NCBI GenBank assembly: GCA_029215795.1
Contig: JARDYH010000006.1
Span: 24,753,501-24,817,500 of the forward strand
Length of the DNA stretch: 64,000 nt
Origin: Anniella stebbinsi
Taxonomy: Eukaryota > Chordata > Lepidosauria > Squamata > Anniellidae
Direction: 5' to 3'
Shown here: piece after piece, positions 62,228 to 64,000 of the stretch
Numbering within the stretch: position 1 is the first letter of the stretch
Layout of the letters: each line of letters starts with the position of its first letter
The notes under the pieces: model-generated
Seen by the model: the letters and a program-made list of their open reading frames with translations, nothing else
The model's database searches: none
Told to the model about the DNA's origin: nothing
Position numbers and translations under genes: made by a program

Positions 62228-62997
62228 AAGAGCTCTACAAAAGATATATAAACAAATTAAATTGCTGGGCATTATCTCAGCTCAGGAATAAAATATTGAA
62301 TTCAATAACATCATATCTCCCCCATTTCCATACTTACTTGAAACAAATTAATGACTAATGATTATGCAATATTTGCTTGTTATTATAAATTACTTGGTAT
62401 GATACATTATAGTGATAGTGAATTCATACTCTGGCTCTTTTGTCCCTCTGAAATTTGTGAGTCCAATGTGGAACCCATTGAATGGAACGTAAGCAAAATA
62501 ATACCGAAATACTTAACTGGCTTAACTGAATTGTGAATTACATTCAGTGTGAATCTACCAGATCTCAGGGGAGTGCTGCACAGAGATGATATATTTTTAA
62601 AATGTACCAATGTGTTTGGAATGATATATATAATATAGTTACATTCACCAGAGAGACAGGATTGACTGCAACTTCCGTCAAAGCATATTTTAAGTCAAAA
62701 TCATGGGAGTGCTGGAAACCTTGGCATTTGCTTCTACATAATGTTTTTCAGAATGGGATGCTGGGTCATACTTCAAAGTATCTTCTGCTAATAGTAAATT
62801 CCACTGAAATCACAGGGCCATAAGTGAGTGTTTAGAAATTGGGTGTGGAGGATCAGCATTTGTAATTACTTAGCTTCAAGCAACATATTTGATAATATTT
62901 GATAAGAGCTACTTTAATGGTTACTTTTGACCAAAAAAGGGAAAATGCATTACCACAAAAAGATGAAATTGATATGCAGAAAATTGGCATGTGCTAA
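62228..62997. other. intergenic, nothing recognised
   Basis: AT-rich, no motif of note. Confidence 0.4.
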
Positions 62998-63262
62998 TTT
63001 ATTTGTATAGATACCAATTTGTTTTATTGTTTAATGATTGATTGATTTATACCTCACCCATTTTCCTCCAAGGAACCCAAGGTGGTGTACAATAATCTTC
63101 CTCCTCTCCATTTTATCCTCACACAACAATCCTGTAAGGTAGGTTGGGCTGAAAGTCTGTGACTGGCCCAAAGTCACCCAGTGGGTTTCCATGGCCAAGT
63201 GGGGACTAGAACCTGGATCTCCTGACTCCCAGTTCAATACTCTAACGAAAACACTACTAGAA
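62998..63262 (-). repeat. MIR/CORE-SINE-like element, antisense
   Basis: 'cctgtaaggtaggttgggct', 'actggcccaaagtcacccag' and 'gactagaacctggatctcc' are the antisense core and B-box region of a MIR-type tRNA SINE. Confidence 0.7.
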
Positions 63263-63562
63263 ATAATTACTTTAATTTAATACATCTCACCATTGCAAGG
63301 AAGGCTATAACCAGGTGTCCCTGTCCAGATGCTAACTATCGATGAGCAAGTTTATGGCCTCTGCTCTCCCTCCTTATTGTCCTTTATTTTTAAACTGTGA
63401 AATTGGACCAGCCATTCCAATATGGGATGCCTCTTGTGCAGTAGGACACATAGCCACAATATCAGTGACTCTGGAGCATTGGAGGGGGAGGAGTTTCAGG
63501 CAGGAGAGGCAAATGCACTGGACAGAGGAGGCAGGGGGCCTTAAAAAAGGTACTGAAGCATA
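63263..63562. other. intergenic, nothing recognised
   Basis: No gene or promoter element seen. Confidence 0.4.
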
Positions 63563-63570
63563 GGCTAAGG

Positions 63571-63885
63571 TAGGCTGACCATATGAAAAGGAGGACAGGG
63601 CTCCTGTAACTTTAACAGTTGTAGAGAAAAGGGAATTTCAGCCAGTGTCATTTGTATGCAATTAATTCCTGGTGAAATTCCCTCTTCATCACAACAGTTA
63701 AAGTTGCAGGGGCCCTGCTTTCTTTTGTATATGGTCACTCTAGTATAGTGCCTGCACCTTTAACTGTTGTGATAAAGAGGGAATTTCACCAGGGACTAAT
63801 TGCATACAAATGGCACTGGCTGAAATTCCCTTTTCTCTACAACTGTTAAAGTTACAGGAGCCCTGTCCTCCTTTTGGTCAGCCTA
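63571..63885. mobile_element. hAT-like palindromic miniature transposon with 8-bp TSD
   Basis: A 315-bp near-perfect palindrome. Ends are TAGGCTGACC and GGTCAGCCTA, flanked on both sides by GGCTAAGG (63563-63570 and 63886-63893). Each arm is about 145 bp ('acagggctcctgtaacttta', 'gaaattccctctt' and their complements). The 8-bp duplication fits the hAT superfamily. No coding capacity. Confidence 0.93.
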
Positions 63886-63893
63886 GGCTAAGG

Positions 63894-64000
63894 AAGCAGC
63901 TGTATGAAAGGTGATTGGGTGGTGGGCAGATGCCAGATGCCAGAGGTGAAAGGGTGAGGCTAAGAGGCAGGTAAGACAGATGCTGTTTGTGAAGAGGAGT
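63894..64000. other. window end, nothing recognised
   Basis: GA-rich spacer. No constant exon of the protocadherin cluster is present. Confidence 0.4.

Overview
This is a vertebrate, probably squamate (lizard or snake), genomic window lying inside the variable-exon region of the clustered protocadherin gamma (PCDHG) locus. All intact genes are on the + strand. The assignment rests on seven recognisable cadherin loci plus smaller relics. Their exons encode a signal peptide, six extracellular cadherin (EC) domains, one membrane span and a short tail in a single uninterrupted ~2.4 kb exon that ends at a GT splice donor. The reptile call rests on abundant CR1 retrotransposon pieces, tRNA-derived SINEs, L1-like remnants and short palindromic DNA transposons of a kind I associate with squamates. 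It is an inference.

Layout. 0-2.4 kb: repeats (MIR-like, CR1). 2.5-5.4 kb: decayed gamma-A exon, split by a miniature transposon. 5.7-12.3 kb: repeat field (LINE tails, L1-like relics, a SINE). 13.4-16.0 kb: intact gamma-A exon. 16-19.3 kb: intergenic with one CpG-rich repeat. 19.4-21.1 kb: second gamma-A pseudogene, also carrying the same miniature transposon. 21.1-24.2 kb: repeats. 24.3-26.9 kb: intact gamma-A exon. 27-37.8 kb: large repeat field with a 724-bp inverted repeat and a 2.6-kb CR1. 37.8-40.5 kb: intact gamma-A. 42.5-45.2 kb: intact gamma-B. 46.2-48.8 kb: intact gamma-A. 50.1 kb: tiny antisense gamma-A fragment. 53.3-53.8 kb: third gamma-A relic. 55.2-57.9 kb: second intact gamma-B, a near-duplicate of the first. 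58-64 kb: intergenic, CR1, MIR-like SINE and a perfect-TSD hAT-like palindrome. The A-A-A-B-A-B order resembles the alternating arrangement of the mammalian gamma cluster.

How it works. In the family, each variable exon has its own promoter with a conserved sequence element (CSE, CGCT core). One promoter is chosen per chromosome, and the exon is spliced to three shared constant exons that encode the common C-terminal tail. I see a CSE about 165-265 bp upstream of every intact exon and of the first pseudogene. I see no constant exons here; they should lie further downstream on the + strand. The products are cell-surface homophilic recognition proteins giving neurons individual identity.

The most interesting signals are: (1) the two gamma-B exons differ mainly in EC2-EC3, the recognition domains, while promoter, EC1, EC4-EC6, tail and adjoining intron are nearly identical; (2) gamma-A exons are strongly homogenised from late EC4/EC5 to the tail; (3) one intact gamma-A has lost the CpG of its CSE core; (4) several clean miniature transposons, two of which landed in different protocadherin pseudogenes with matching 3-bp target duplications.
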